Below, in pieces: positions 53,156 to 62,189 of a stretch of 64,000 nucleotides of DNA; position 1 is the first letter of the stretch, and each line of letters starts with the position of its first letter. The notes under the pieces are model-generated. The model worked only from the letters and a program-made list of their open reading frames with translations. It did no database searches and had not been told where the DNA came from. The translations under genes and the position numbers were made by a program. Source of the DNA: Hyphomicrobium denitrificans 1NES1 (GTDB lineage Bacteria > Pseudomonadota > Alphaproteobacteria > Rhizobiales > Hyphomicrobiaceae); NCBI RefSeq assembly GCF_000230975.2, contig NC_021172.1:2914001-2978000 (forward strand), written 5' to 3'.

Positions 53156-55099
53156 ATGCCTATCAACAAAGTTGTTTCGGCCGATGAAGCCATTGCACGT
53201 ATCCGTCAAGGCGACGTCATTGCGACCACCGGCTTTGTCCAGAGCTGTATTCCCGAATCGCTTCATGCCGCGCTGGAAAAGCGGTTCGTCGAAACGGGTG
53301 CGCCGCGCGACCTGACTCTGATCATGTGCGCCGGCGCCGGCGACAGCAAGGGCCTCGGCACCGGGCGTCTCCATCACGAAGGTTTGCTGAAGCGCGTGAT
53401 CGCGGCCAACTTCGGGCGCATGCCGAAAGTCGCCGCCGCCGCGCAGGACGACAAAATCCAGGGCTATAACCTGCCGCAGGGGGTCATCTCGAAACTCTAT
53501 CGGAGCTGCGCATCAGGAAGCCCGGGCCTATTCACGAAAGTTGGCTTGCACACCTACGTCGATCCGCGTCTTGGCGGCGGCAAGGTCAACTCGGTGACGA
53601 AGGAAGACCTCGTCAGGCTCGTCGAGGTCGAAGGCAAGGAGTGGCTGTTCTACAAAGCCACGCCGATCAACGTCGCGCTCATTCGCGCGACCAGCGCCGA
53701 TCCGCTCGGCAACCTCAGTATGGAAAAAGAGGCTTTGACGCTTGACGTGCTGGCGCAGGCGATGGCCGCGCACAACAACGGCGGCGTCGTGATCGCACAG
53801 GTCGAGCGGCTTGTGGCCGACGGCTCGATCAAGCCAAAAGACGTCAAGGTGCCCGGCATTCTCGTCGATTGCGTCGTCGTTGCAGAATCGCCCGAGATGC
53901 ACCGCATGAACTACGGCGTCATGTACGATCCGGCGCTGGCAGGCGAAGTTCGCGTAACCGTCGACAGCTTACCGAAGATGAAGCTCGACGAGCGCAAAAT
54001 CATCGCGCGGCGCGCGGCGTTCGAATTGCCGCCGAACGGAGTCATCAATCTCGGCGTCGGTGCGCCCGACGGCGTTGCGAACGTCGCAAACGAGGAGAAG
54101 GTCACGCCCTACCTCGTGATGACGACGGAAGCGGGCGCGGTCGGCGGGGTGTTGGCGGGTGGTTCGAGCTTCGGCTCATCGGCCAACGCGCACGCGATCC
54201 TCGATCAGAACCAGATGTTCGACTTCTACCACGGCGGCGGCCTCGATCTGACGTGCCTCGGCATGGCGGAATGCGACAGTCTTGGGAACGTCAATACCAG
54301 CAAGTTCGGCGGCCGGCTCAACGGCTGCGGCGGCTTCATCGATATTTCTCAGAACGCGCGAGCTGTCGTCTTTGCAGGCACGTTCACGGCTGGCGGACTC
54401 GAGATCGCGATCGAGGACGGCAAGCTCAGGATCGTGAAAGAGGGCCGTGCCAAGAAGTTCGTGAAGCAGGTCGAGCAGGTCACGTTCTCGGGTAAATATG
54501 CGGCGCAGAAATCGCAGCCGGTACTCTACGTCACAGAGCGCTGCGTGTTCCAGCTCACCGATCATGGACTTGAACTGATCGAGGTTGCGCCGGGAATCGA
54601 CATCGAGCGCGATATTCTCCCGCATATGGCGTTCAAGCCGCACATCCATAAGCCGATCACGATGAATCCGGCGATCTTCCGCGATACGCCGATGGACCTT
54701 CTGGCCGATCTTCTCAACCAGAAGCTCGGCGAGCGCATCAGCTACGACGCGGCGCGCAACGTGCTGTCCGTCGATCTCAGCTCGTGGAGCGTCCGGAAGA
54801 AAAGCGATATCACGGACTTGCAGAAAGCGATCGCCGGAGCGTGCGAGAAGGCGGGCCAGCGCGTCAACACGCTCATCAACCAGGATGGCTGCCGCATCGC
54901 TGAAGACCTTTACGACGCGTATGCCGACATGGTGGCGTATCTCGCGAAAAACTATTATGCGCGGACCGCACGCTACGCGACGAGCGCGCTCACGCGGCAG
55001 AAGCTGCAGGACGCGTTGCGGCGGCGCGGCCTCCAAACGCGTGTCTTCGAGAACGCCGAAGACGCCAACGCATCGCTTGAGCAGATGGCTGCGGAATAA
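53156..55099 (+). CDS. Family I CoA-transferase (acetate/3-ketoacid or propionate CoA-transferase, YdiF-like)
   Basis: 647 residues from ATG 53156; alpha and beta halves are fused in one chain. The N-terminal half starts MPINKVVSADEAIARIRQGD with TGFVQSCIPESL. In the C-terminal half the catalytic Glu is in LVMTTEAGAVGGVLAGGSSF, the family's E-x-G pattern, followed by FDFYHGGGLDLTCLGMAE. A tail of about 120 residues (from about 525) lies beyond the usual end of YdiF-type enzymes (about 530 residues) and has no domain I recognise. It transfers CoA between acyl-CoAs and acetate or similar acids. It is transcribed alone and followed by a good hairpin. Confidence 0.9.
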   Translation: MPINKVVSADEAIARIRQGDVIATTGFVQSCIPESLHAALEKRFVETGAPRDLTLIMCAGAGDSKGLGTGRLHHEGLLKRVIAANFGRMPKVAAAAQDDKIQGYNLPQGVISKLYRSCASGSPGLFTKVGLHTYVDPRLGGGKVNSVTKEDLVRLVEVEGKEWLFYKATPINVALIRATSADPLGNLSMEKEALTLDVLAQAMAAHNNGGVVIAQVERLVADGSIKPKDVKVPGILVDCVVVAESPEMHRMNYGVMYDPALAGEVRVTVDSLPKMKLDERKIIARRAAFELPPNGVINLGVGAPDGVANVANEEKVTPYLVMTTEAGAVGGVLAGGSSFGSSANAHAILDQNQMFDFYHGGGLDLTCLGMAECDSLGNVNTSKFGGRLNGCGGFIDISQNARAVVFAGTFTAGGLEIAIEDGKLRIVKEGRAKKFVKQVEQVTFSGKYAAQKSQPVLYVTERCVFQLTDHGLELIEVAPGIDIERDILPHMAFKPHIHKPITMNPAIFRDTPMDLLADLLNQKLGERISYDAARNVLSVDLSSWSVRKKSDITDLQKAIAGACEKAGQRVNTLINQDGCRIAEDLYDAYADMVAYLAKNYYARTARYATSALTRQKLQDALRRRGLQTRVFENAEDANASLEQMAAE

Positions 55100-55132
55100 G
55101 TCGAATAGACGTTCTAACGATCTGTCTTGGAT

Positions 55133-55164
55133 ATGGCCGGGTTATCGCCCGGCCATGTTGTTTT
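55133..55164 (+). terminator. Terminator-like hairpin after the CoA-transferase gene
   Basis: ATGGCCGGG (55133-55141) and CCCGGCCAT (55148-55156) form a perfect 9-bp stem with a 6-base loop, followed by GTTGTTTT. The stem core matches the palindromes at 27176-27262, so it may be a repeat-family copy used as a terminator. Confidence 0.75.
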
Positions 55165-55271
55165 GGGCGGTTCATTGTGCCTGTCGTAGCGCTTGCCAAG
55201 GCCGCCACTCTTGATGCGCGCCCGCGGCGTCGCCATTTACCTGACCTTCTCATTTATCGTCAGGATAGGCC

Positions 55272-56291
55272 TTGGAACATCCTATTTTCCGCGTCCTGGA
55301 CGAAACCGACGCCGAAGCCGAGCGCAGCGACCACCAGGCAAACGATAGTCACGACGATGCGGCGCTGATGGACGCTTGCAGCAACGCCGTTGTCAACGTC
55401 GTCGACCGCGTTTCGCCGGCTGTCGTGCATGTGCAGGTTCGCGGGTCGCGCAATGGCCGCATGAGCCAAGGCGCGGGCAGCGGCGTCGTCGTTTCGCCCG
55501 ATGGGCTTGTGCTCACGAACAATCACGTGATCGACGGCGCTCAGAATATCAGTCTATCGCAAGGCGATGGGCAGAGGTTCGGCGCGCGTCTCATCGGCCG
55601 CGATCCGGATACGGATCTTGCGGTGCTGCGTGCGGAAACGTCGGAGCGGCTCCAATATGCCCGGCTTGCCGATTCCAAGATGCTGCGGCCCGGGCAAATC
55701 GCGATCGCCATCGGCAATCCGCTCGGCTTTCAGTCGACGGTTACGGCTGGCATCATCAGCGCGGTCGGGCGCTCGCTCCGGGCGGAGAACGGGCGGCTGA
55801 TCGACGACGTCATCCAGACCGATGCCGCGCTCAATCCGGGTAACTCCGGCGGGCCGCTGGTCAATTCCGGCGGCCACGTGATCGGCATCAATACGGCGAC
55901 GATCATGGGCGCGCAGGGCCTCTGCTTTGCGGTTGCGTCGAACACGGCGGAATACGTACTGATGCAGATCCTGGCGCACGGGCGCGTGCGGCGCGGCGTG
56001 ATGGGCATCGTCGCCGAGCACGTCGTGTTGCCGCAAAGCGTGCGCCATCGTCACGGTTTGGCTCAGGCAAGCGGCATCGGCATTCGCGCCGTTCAGCCGG
56101 GTGGACCCGCAGAACGGGCCGGGTTTGTTGCCGGAGACATTCTGATTGTGCTCGACAGCATACCGACTGCGGCTGTCGACGACGTGGCGCGCGTGCTCGA
56201 TGCGAAGCGCATCAGTCAGAAGGTTGCCGCGCACGTGCTCCGGAATGGCGAGAAGCTGGAATTTTCGATCGTTCCAGAAGAGCGGAACTAG
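55272..56291 (+). CDS. HtrA/DegP-like trypsin-type protease with one PDZ domain
   Basis: 339 residues from a TTG at 55272 with AGGATAGG upstream. The catalytic triad is complete: His85 (LTNNHVID), Asp115 (DPDTDLAVL) and Ser192 (NPGNSGGPL). A PDZ domain fills about 240-335 (GIGIRAVQPGGPAERAGFVAGD). Most HtrA proteins have a signal peptide or a membrane anchor, but residues 1-35 here are acidic and hydrophilic (DETDAEAERSDHQANDSHDD), so it is predicted to stay in the cytoplasm unless the start is misplaced. Downstream is a tandem repeat and the convergent mrp gene. Confidence 0.9.
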   Translation: MEHPIFRVLDETDAEAERSDHQANDSHDDAALMDACSNAVVNVVDRVSPAVVHVQVRGSRNGRMSQGAGSGVVVSPDGLVLTNNHVIDGAQNISLSQGDGQRFGARLIGRDPDTDLAVLRAETSERLQYARLADSKMLRPGQIAIAIGNPLGFQSTVTAGIISAVGRSLRAENGRLIDDVIQTDAALNPGNSGGPLVNSGGHVIGINTATIMGAQGLCFAVASNTAEYVLMQILAHGRVRRGVMGIVAEHVVLPQSVRHRHGLAQASGIGIRAVQPGGPAERAGFVAGDILIVLDSIPTAAVDDVARVLDAKRISQKVAAHVLRNGEKLEFSIVPEERN

Positions 56292-56299
56292 CCTTATTC

Positions 56300-56389
56300 G
56301 ATTGCGCGGGCGACTCTCCTTCGTCGAGCCGGCCGCCCGCGCGAAAACGCGATTGCGCGGGCGACTCTCCTTCGTCGAGCCGGCCGCCC
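56300..56389. repeat. Two direct copies of a 39-bp palindromic unit
   Basis: 56300-56338 and 56351-56389 are identical over 39 bp (period 51 bp). Each unit folds into a hairpin closed by GGGCG/CGCCC-type pairing around ACTCTCCTTCGTCGAGCCGG. A diverged copy is at 50703-50743. It lies between two convergent genes, where it could end both transcripts. Confidence 0.8.
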
Positions 56390-56400
56390 ACGTAGTAAAG

Positions 56401-57936
56401 TTATTCCCGCGTCATGCCTTTGGCAGACAGCTCTTCGAGGTACTTGCCCCAGCGCGCGTCCTTTTCACGGCCGAGCAGGTGCAGATAACCCCATGTATAA
56501 AGGCCGGAGTTATGGCCGTCGTCAAAGGCGATGCGCGTCGCGTAATTGCCGACCGGCGTCATGCCGACGATCTTGACGTGCTTCTTTTTCGGCACCGTGA
56601 TGCGCTGCGACGGCGAGTGACCCTGAACCTCGGCGGACGGGCTAACGACGCGCAGAAACTCCGCAGATAGATCGAACGTGCGTCCGTCGGGGAATGCGGC
56701 TTTCAAGGTCTTTCCGCCATCGACCAGTTCGAGATGCGGCGGCGGCGTCAGCGAGTCCTTGGCGCGCTCGACTTCGCTCCAGACCTGGGCGGCAACATCA
56801 CGAAAGATCTGCGCGTATTTGCTGTCGGGCTCTACCGCCGTTACCGGCTTGCCATTGTCCGACGCCTCGCGAATCTCCATGCGCAGCGGCACTTCGCCAA
56901 GGAACGGCACGCCGAGTTTTTGCGCTTCGTTGCGCGCACCGCCGTGTCCGAAGATGTCGGAGCGTTCGCCGCACTTCGGACAGAGGAAGTAGCTCATGTT
57001 TTCGACGATGCCGAGAATTGGCACCTCGACGCGCTTGAACATCGCGATGCCCTTGCGGGCATCGATCAGCGCCAGGTCTTGCGGCGTCGAAACGATGATT
57101 GCCCCGGACAGCGGCACACCTTGGGAAATGGAAAGCTGGATGTCGCCGGTCCCGGGCGGCATATCGATGATGAGCGCATCGAGATCGCCGCCGTTACCCG
57201 CCCAGTCAGTTTCACGCAGCATCTGGTTCAACGCCGAGACGACCATCGGACCGCGCCAGACGACGGGCGTGTCCTCGTCGACGAGGAAGCCCATCGACAT
57301 GACTTTCAGGCCCCAGCCTTCGAGCGGCTTTATGACTTTGCCCTGCGCGACCTGCGGCTTTCCGGAAACGCCGAGCAGGCGCGGCTGTGAGGGCCCGTAA
57401 ATGTCGGCGTCAATGACGCCGACCTTCAACCCGATGGCCTGTAGGCCGAGAGCCAGGTTGGCGGCGATCGTCGATTTACCGACGCCACCCTTGCCTGACG
57501 CGACCGCGATGATGCGCTTCACGCCGGGAACGCCCTGAGCCTTGACGCCCTGCCCGGCGGCGGCGGCGGCCTGGCGCGGACCGGCACCATCGCCGGTTGC
57601 GCCTTTGGCGCGCGCTGCCTGGACGCGCGGGTGCTCGGTTCTTCCGATCGGTAAAATCGTGCGCCGCTTCGGCGCCGGGGCTGCCTCGCTCGCTTCTGCC
57701 GTCAGCACGGCAGTGACGCCCTGGACGCCCTTGATGTCCGATACGACCTTCTCGGCTGCGAGCCGCAACTGTTCGAGATCCTCGGCGCGATCGGCCGGAA
57801 CGGTAATCGAAAAATAGACGCGGTCGTCCTTGATCAGGATTTCGGAAACAAGACCGAGATCGACAATGTTGCTCGTGAGATCAGGGCCCTTGACCCGGCG
57901 AAGTGCCGAAAGCACCTCGGCTTTTTCAAACGCCAT
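56401..57936 (-). CDS. mrp: Mrp/NBP35-family Fe-S carrier ATPase fused to a C-terminal DUF971 domain
   Basis: 511 residues from ATG 57936; upstream in-frame starts at 57945 (ATG) and 57951 (TTG) are possible. Domains in order: MIP18/DUF59 (about 1-80), a Pro/Ala/Arg linker (82-138), the Mrp P-loop NTPase (about 139-395) with Walker A ASGKGGVGKST and the Fe-S CxxC in FLCPKCGERSD, then DUF971 (about 405-505; FDDGHNSGLYTWGYL, DGRTFDLSAEFLRV). DUF971 is usually a separate protein; it is the N-terminal domain of gamma-butyrobetaine hydroxylases and can bind metal. Fusion to Mrp supports a role in Fe-S cluster transfer. Ordinary Mrp proteins are about 360-390 residues. Confidence 0.92.
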   Translation of the reverse strand: MAFEKAEVLSALRRVKGPDLTSNIVDLGLVSEILIKDDRVYFSITVPADRAEDLEQLRLAAEKVVSDIKGVQGVTAVLTAEASEAAPAPKRRTILPIGRTEHPRVQAARAKGATGDGAGPRQAAAAAGQGVKAQGVPGVKRIIAVASGKGGVGKSTIAANLALGLQAIGLKVGVIDADIYGPSQPRLLGVSGKPQVAQGKVIKPLEGWGLKVMSMGFLVDEDTPVVWRGPMVVSALNQMLRETDWAGNGGDLDALIIDMPPGTGDIQLSISQGVPLSGAIIVSTPQDLALIDARKGIAMFKRVEVPILGIVENMSYFLCPKCGERSDIFGHGGARNEAQKLGVPFLGEVPLRMEIREASDNGKPVTAVEPDSKYAQIFRDVAAQVWSEVERAKDSLTPPPHLELVDGGKTLKAAFPDGRTFDLSAEFLRVVSPSAEVQGHSPSQRITVPKKKHVKIVGMTPVGNYATRIAFDDGHNSGLYTWGYLHLLGREKDARWGKYLEELSAKGMTRE

Positions 57937-58107
57937 TTGAGGCATCTCCAATGCGCGGCGAACCGCTGCGCGAAACCATCCGATGTTGCGTCCGGTATAA
58001 GTCGATGCGGCAGAGGATGGAAGCCGGGCGCGCGCGGCGAATGGGCTGGGTCACGGTTTGTCGGCGCGCAACTTGCGGCGCCGCAGAAGGATGCTAAAGC
58101 GTCGTGC

Positions 58108-58731
58108 ATGGCAGCGCGCGACGACATCCTCGGCGTCATCCTGGCAGGCGGCCAGTCTCGCCGTTTCGGCGGCGGCGATAAAGGCCTGGCCGATCTCGCC
58201 GGCAGGCCGGTGCTGTCGCACATCATCGCGCGCTTTCATCCGCAGGTCGGGCGTCTGATCTTGAGCATCAACGGGGACGCACGACGCTTCGCTTGCTTCA
58301 ATCTTCCAACCATTACCGACCAAGAAAATGCCGGACTCGGACCGCTCAGCGGCATTCTTGCTGCTCTCGACTGGCAGAATCAGCATGCGCACGATTGCAC
58401 TGCGGTCGCGACGGTCTCGACGGACGTGCCGTTTCTTCCTCTCGATCTCATTCAACGGCTCGATGCCGAACGCGCCGACGGCATCGCGATTGCAACGTCC
58501 GGCGGCTGGCGTCATCCAACCATCGCGATTTGGCCGGTGACCGCTCGCGCGGCGATCGCTGATGCGCTGCAACAGCGCCAACTCAGCGTCAATGCCCTCA
58601 CGGAACGGCTGAACGCAGTTGCAGTGCCGTTCGCGATGCGCGACATTGACGGCACGGCGATGGACCCCTTCCTCAACGTCAATACGCCGGACGATCTTGC
58701 GGCTGCACGCGCGCTGATCGGCAAAGCATGA
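58108..58731 (+). CDS. mobA: Molybdenum cofactor guanylyltransferase
   Basis: 207 residues from ATG 58108. It has the nucleotidyltransferase signature ILAGGQSRRFGGGDKGLADLAG and the Asp-containing VSTDVPFLPLDL. It adds GMP to molybdopterin to make the guanine dinucleotide form used by DMSO-reductase-type enzymes such as formate dehydrogenase or nitrate reductase. It is divergent from mrp, with 171 bases between, and is followed 9 bases later by mobB. Confidence 0.94.
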   Translation: MAARDDILGVILAGGQSRRFGGGDKGLADLAGRPVLSHIIARFHPQVGRLILSINGDARRFACFNLPTITDQENAGLGPLSGILAALDWQNQHAHDCTAVATVSTDVPFLPLDLIQRLDAERADGIAIATSGGWRHPTIAIWPVTARAAIADALQQRQLSVNALTERLNAVAVPFAMRDIDGTAMDPFLNVNTPDDLAAARALIGKA

Positions 58732-58740
58732 AAGACGGAC

Positions 58741-59295
58741 ATGGCCTCAGATTCACATTCCCGTAATTCCTCGATACCGCTGTTCGGGATCGCGGGCTGG
58801 TCGAACTCCGGCAAGACGACGCTCATCGAGAAGCTGGCACGGTATTTCGCGGACCGAGGTTTGCGCGTCGCAACAATCAAGCACACGCATCACAAATTCG
58901 ACATCGATGCGCCGGGAAGCGACACGCAACGACATCGCGCTGCGGGGGCGGCGGAGTCGGCAATCGTGTCAGGCACGCGCGTCGCGATCATCGAGGAGAT
59001 CGAGGCGGCAGGAGAACCGGCGCTTGAAACCGTAGCGGCCCGTCTCGGACCGGCCGATGTCATTCTGGTCGAAGGCTACAAATCGGCCTCTATTCCGAAG
59101 ATCGAGGTGCGGCGGGCGGCCGTTGCGCCGGAAAAACTGCTCGCGGCCAACGATGCATTCGTCCTCGCCATTGCGTCCGACTATGAAGTCGACGGGCAAG
59201 GCAAACCGGTTTTTAACCTCGACGATATCGCGGGCATCGCCGCGCTGATCGAAAAAAAACTGGGACTGGGCAAAAACCTGCGCCAGAGAGCCTGA
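58741..59295 (+). CDS. mobB: Molybdopterin-guanine dinucleotide biosynthesis adaptor MobB
   Basis: 184 residues. P-loop GWSNSGKTTLIEKL near the N-terminus and the family motif TIKHTHHKFDIDAPGSDTQRHRAAGA. It is a GTPase that helps MobA and binds molybdopterin. It lies directly downstream of mobA in one operon and 82 bases before moaA. Confidence 0.94.
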   Translation: MASDSHSRNSSIPLFGIAGWSNSGKTTLIEKLARYFADRGLRVATIKHTHHKFDIDAPGSDTQRHRAAGAAESAIVSGTRVAIIEEIEAAGEPALETVAARLGPADVILVEGYKSASIPKIEVRRAAVAPEKLLAANDAFVLAIASDYEVDGQGKPVFNLDDIAGIAALIEKKLGLGKNLRQRA

Positions 59296-59377
59296 AAACC
59301 CATGCGGCCCGGCGCACTCTTGCCGGAGAGGCCGCAACCTCCGATATTGGAAAAAACGATAGAAGATTGGCAGAGAC

Positions 59378-60403
59378 TTGGTAACTGATCAGCCAGCACG
59401 GGACGGGGAACGTCTCATCGATCCCTTCGGCCGGGAGATCGAATACTTACGTGTGTCGGTTACCGACCGCTGCGATTTTCGTTGCGTCTACTGCATGTCG
59501 GAACACATGACGTTTCTTCCGAAGCGCGACCTCCTGTCGCTGGAAGAACTCCACCGGCTATGCACCGCCTTCGTCCGACACGGCGTCAAGAAGCTTCGGA
59601 TAACAGGCGGAGAACCCCTCGTTCGCAAGAACATCATGTGGCTTTTCCGGGCCCTTGGCCAGCATCTCGAAAGCGGCCGCCTGCGCGAGCTTACGCTGAC
59701 GACGAACGGCAGCCAGCTCGAGAAATATGCGGGCGATCTGAAGGCCACCGGGGTCGAGCGGATCAATGTCTCACTCGACACGATTGATCCCGACAAATTC
59801 AAAACGATCACGCGATGGGGCGACCTCTCTACCGTGATGCGCGGTCTCGATGCGGCGGAAAAAGCCGGCATCAAGATCAAGATCAACGTGGTGGCGCTGA
59901 AGGACGTCAATGAGGGAGAGATTCCCGATCTCGTTCGCTTCGCGCATGCTCGTGGTGCGGATGTCACGCTGATCGAAACGATGCCGCTCGGCGATGTCGG
60001 CGAAGATCGCACCGCACAATATTTGCCGTTGTCGATCGTCCGGTCGCAGCTGATGGATCATTTCACGCTGCAGGATACCCCGTATCGCACGGGAGGACCG
60101 GCGCGCTACGTAACGGTCAAGGAGACCGGCGGGCGACTTGGGTTCATTACGCCGCTGACGCACAATTTCTGCGAAAGCTGCAATCGCGTCCGCCTGACCT
60201 GCACGGGCACGCTTTTCATGTGTCTCGGCCAGAACGACGCTGCAGACTTGCGGACGCCGCTCCGTGCATCGGCAGACGATACATTGCTCGACGCTGCGAT
60301 CAGCGATGCGATTGCGCGGAAGCCGAAAGGGCACGATTTCGTCATCGACCGGCGCACGAAAAAGCCGTCCGTTGCACGCCACATGAGCGTCACCGGCGGT
60401 TAA
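59378..60403 (+). CDS. moaA: GTP 3',8-cyclase (radical SAM)
   Basis: 341 residues from a TTG at 59378, as no ATG or GTG is available before the conserved region; the ribosome site is weak. The radical-SAM cluster is CDFRCVYC (Cys32, 36, 39). The second cluster that binds GTP is in [11 protein letters not shown] with a further Cys in FMCLG. The C-terminus ends in Gly-Gly (SVTGG), required for the MoaA-MoaC reaction. It makes the first intermediate of the molybdenum cofactor pathway. No Moco riboswitch is visible upstream. It converges on the receiver gene, 15 bases apart. Confidence 0.95.
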   Translation: MVTDQPARDGERLIDPFGREIEYLRVSVTDRCDFRCVYCMSEHMTFLPKRDLLSLEELHRLCTAFVRHGVKKLRITGGEPLVRKNIMWLFRALGQHLESGRLRELTLTTNGSQLEKYAGDLKATGVERINVSLDTIDPDKFKTITRWGDLSTVMRGLDAAEKAGIKIKINVVALKDVNEGEIPDLVRFAHARGADVTLIETMPLGDVGEDRTAQYLPLSIVRSQLMDHFTLQDTPYRTGGPARYVTVKETGGRLGFITPLTHNFCESCNRVRLTCTGTLFMCLGQNDAADLRTPLRASADDTLLDAAISDAIARKPKGHDFVIDRRTKKPSVARHMSVTGG

Positions 60404-60418
60404 TTCCGCGCTTCGAGC

Positions 60419-60781
60419 TTAAGAGAGCACCGCCCTCACGACCTGCTTGATCTGCTCGAGCGTGAATGGTTTCTCGATCGACAGCAGACGGCGTGCGCGA
60501 AGCTTGGCGGCGCGTTCGAGCTGATCGGAAAAGCCGGACATCAGGACCACTGCGAGATTACTCTTTGCCGTCAGAGCCCTTTCCGCAAGCGAGATGCCGT
60601 CGAGCTGAGGCATGTCGACGTCCGTCACGAGCAGATCGACCGAGCTGCCGTTCGCGTTGATATAATCAAGGGCTTCGAGGCCGTCCTGGGTCACGTGCAC
60701 CGTATGGCCATCGGCGCTCAATGCGCGCCTGACGAGATCGCGCACGGCGGCATCATCATCTGCAAGCAGGATCGTCGCCAT
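60419..60781 (-). CDS. Single-domain response regulator receiver (CpdR-like)
   Basis: 120 residues, a receiver domain only. The acidic pocket is ADDDAAVRD and the phosphoacceptor Asp is in LLVTDVDMPQLDG; the conserved Lys is in IEKPF. Size, lack of an output domain and overall pattern resemble CpdR, which controls ClpXP-dependent proteolysis in alphaproteobacteria, but DivK-like or CheY-like roles cannot be ruled out. It is 36 bases downstream of hpt on the same strand. Confidence 0.88.
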   Translation of the reverse strand: MATILLADDDAAVRDLVRRALSADGHTVHVTQDGLEALDYINANGSSVDLLVTDVDMPQLDGISLAERALTAKSNLAVVLMSGFSDQLERAAKLRARRLLSIEKPFTLEQIKQVVRAVLS

Positions 60782-60817
60782 CTCACCACACCTCTTACGC
60801 GCGACCCAATGGTCGTA

Positions 60818-61360
60818 TCAGTCGGCGAGCCGGCCGACGAACGGCAGCTCCCTGTAGCGATGCCCCACGTCCATGCCGTAGCCGACGACAAACACGTCGG
60901 GGCAGGTGAACGCGCAATAATCCGGCTCGATCGAAACGGCACGCGCCGCGCGCTTATCGAGCAGCACGCAGGTTTCGATCTTCGCCGCGCCCCGCGCCGA
61001 AATCAGATCTTTCGCGAAGGCCAGGGTGCGGCCTGAATCGAGGACGTCATCGATCAGGATCACGTGACGCTGGTGCACATCGAGATCGAGGTCGCGAAGG
61101 ATGGAGACTTGGCCGGAAGACGAACGGCTCTTCCGGTAGCTCGACAATGTCAGGAAGTCGACTTCCGGAGCAAGCCCTGCCGCATGAAGCGCCCGCAGAA
61201 GGTCGGCCGCAAAGACGAAACTTCCCTTGAGTATTGGTACAACAAGCAAATTTTTGGGCCGCTTTGAGGCAATCTCGCGCGCCAATACCTGCAGCCGACA
61301 GAGGATTTCCTCAGCGGAATAGATTGTTTCAATGGAATGTCCCGTACCCGTATTCGACAT
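60818..61360 (-). CDS. hpt: Hypoxanthine phosphoribosyltransferase
   Basis: 180 residues from ATG 61360 (MSNTGTGHSIETIY); an in-frame upstream start adds an unlikely 22 residues. It has the PRPP-binding motif VILIDDVLDSGRTL and the substrate segment DVFVVGYGMD. It salvages hypoxanthine and guanine to IMP and GMP. Probably co-transcribed with the receiver gene behind it and divergent from ftsE. Confidence 0.94.
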   Translation of the reverse strand: MSNTGTGHSIETIYSAEEILCRLQVLAREIASKRPKNLLVVPILKGSFVFAADLLRALHAAGLAPEVDFLTLSSYRKSRSSSGQVSILRDLDLDVHQRHVILIDDVLDSGRTLAFAKDLISARGAAKIETCVLLDKRAARAVSIEPDYCAFTCPDVFVVGYGMDVGHRYRELPFVGRLAD

Positions 61361-61532
61361 GCTTACATCCTGCATAATCCGGTGGTGCACTGGGGTTTGG
61401 AAGGTCGCCAAGCTTCCTGTGTACACGACTGCGCCACAATCGTAATCGATTGATCCATCCGGCTTTGACGTGTCTATACGCGCCTAAGCTTCAAACACGT
61501 GTCGCAATCCTTCCTGCCAAGGCTAAAACCCC

Positions 61533-62189
61533 GTGATTCGCTTGACGAACGTCGGATTGAAATACGACAGCGGCCCGGATGTATTGACCGATGTCACATT
61601 TCATTTGCGCCCGGGTTCGTTCCACTTCCTGCATGGGGAATCGGGAGCCGGTAAGACCTCGCTGCTCCGGCTGATGTTCATGTCGCTGCACCCAAGTCGT
61701 GGCGAAATTCGCATGTTCAATGAAGACATCACCGCTGTAAAGCCGCAGAAACGCTCTCAAATGCGCCGCCGCATCGGCATCGTCTTTCAGGACTTCCGGC
61801 TTCTCGACCACCTGACCGTCTGGGAAAACGTGGCGTTGCCGCTGCAGGTGATCGGCAAGAAACCCTCCGATTACCGGGAGGACGTCACCGACCTTTTGCA
61901 ATGGGTTGGTCTCGGCGACCGGATGTATGCTAATCCTTCGGTGCTATCGGGTGGGGAAAAGCAGCGCGCAGCCATAGCCAGGGCGGTCATCGGCAAGCCC
62001 GAAGTGCTGCTGGCGGATGAGCCGACCGGTAACGTCGACCCCCAGATGGCACGGCGATTGCTTCGCCTGTTCGTGGAATTGAACAGGCTCGGCACCTCCG
62101 TCGTGATTGCGACGCACGATCATCAACTCATGCGGCAGTTCAAGGCGCCGCGCATCGAGGTGCACAGGGGCCATGTCCGGATCATCTAG
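61533..62189 (+). CDS. ftsE: Cell division ATP-binding protein FtsE
   Basis: 218 residues. Walker A GESGAGKTS, Q-loop in IVFQDFRLL, signature LSGGEKQR and Walker B LLADEPTGNVD are intact. With FtsX it forms an ABC-like complex at the division site that activates peptidoglycan hydrolases. It starts GTG or ATG near LTNVGLKYDSG; the first codon used here is GTG at 61533. The end overlaps ftsX by 17 bases. Confidence 0.95.
   Translation: MIRLTNVGLKYDSGPDVLTDVTFHLRPGSFHFLHGESGAGKTSLLRLMFMSLHPSRGEIRMFNEDITAVKPQKRSQMRRRIGIVFQDFRLLDHLTVWENVALPLQVIGKKPSDYREDVTDLLQWVGLGDRMYANPSVLSGGEKQRAAIARAVIGKPEVLLADEPTGNVDPQMARRLLRLFVELNRLGTSVVIATHDHQLMRQFKAPRIEVHRGHVRII

Noticed and set aside
56300..56389. Possible CRISPR array (two 39-bp repeats with a 12-bp gap)
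   Set aside because: Only two units, the gap is far too short for a spacer, no cas genes are near, and the unit is itself a hairpin found elsewhere.
59296..59377. Moco riboswitch upstream of moaA
   Set aside because: The gap is only 82 bases and shows none of the expected multi-stem structure.
60820..60840. A further copy of the palindromic repeat (GTCGGC-GCCGAC) near the end of hpt
   Set aside because: It is within the coding end of hpt, short, and shares only the GAGCCGGCCG core, so chance is the simplest explanation.
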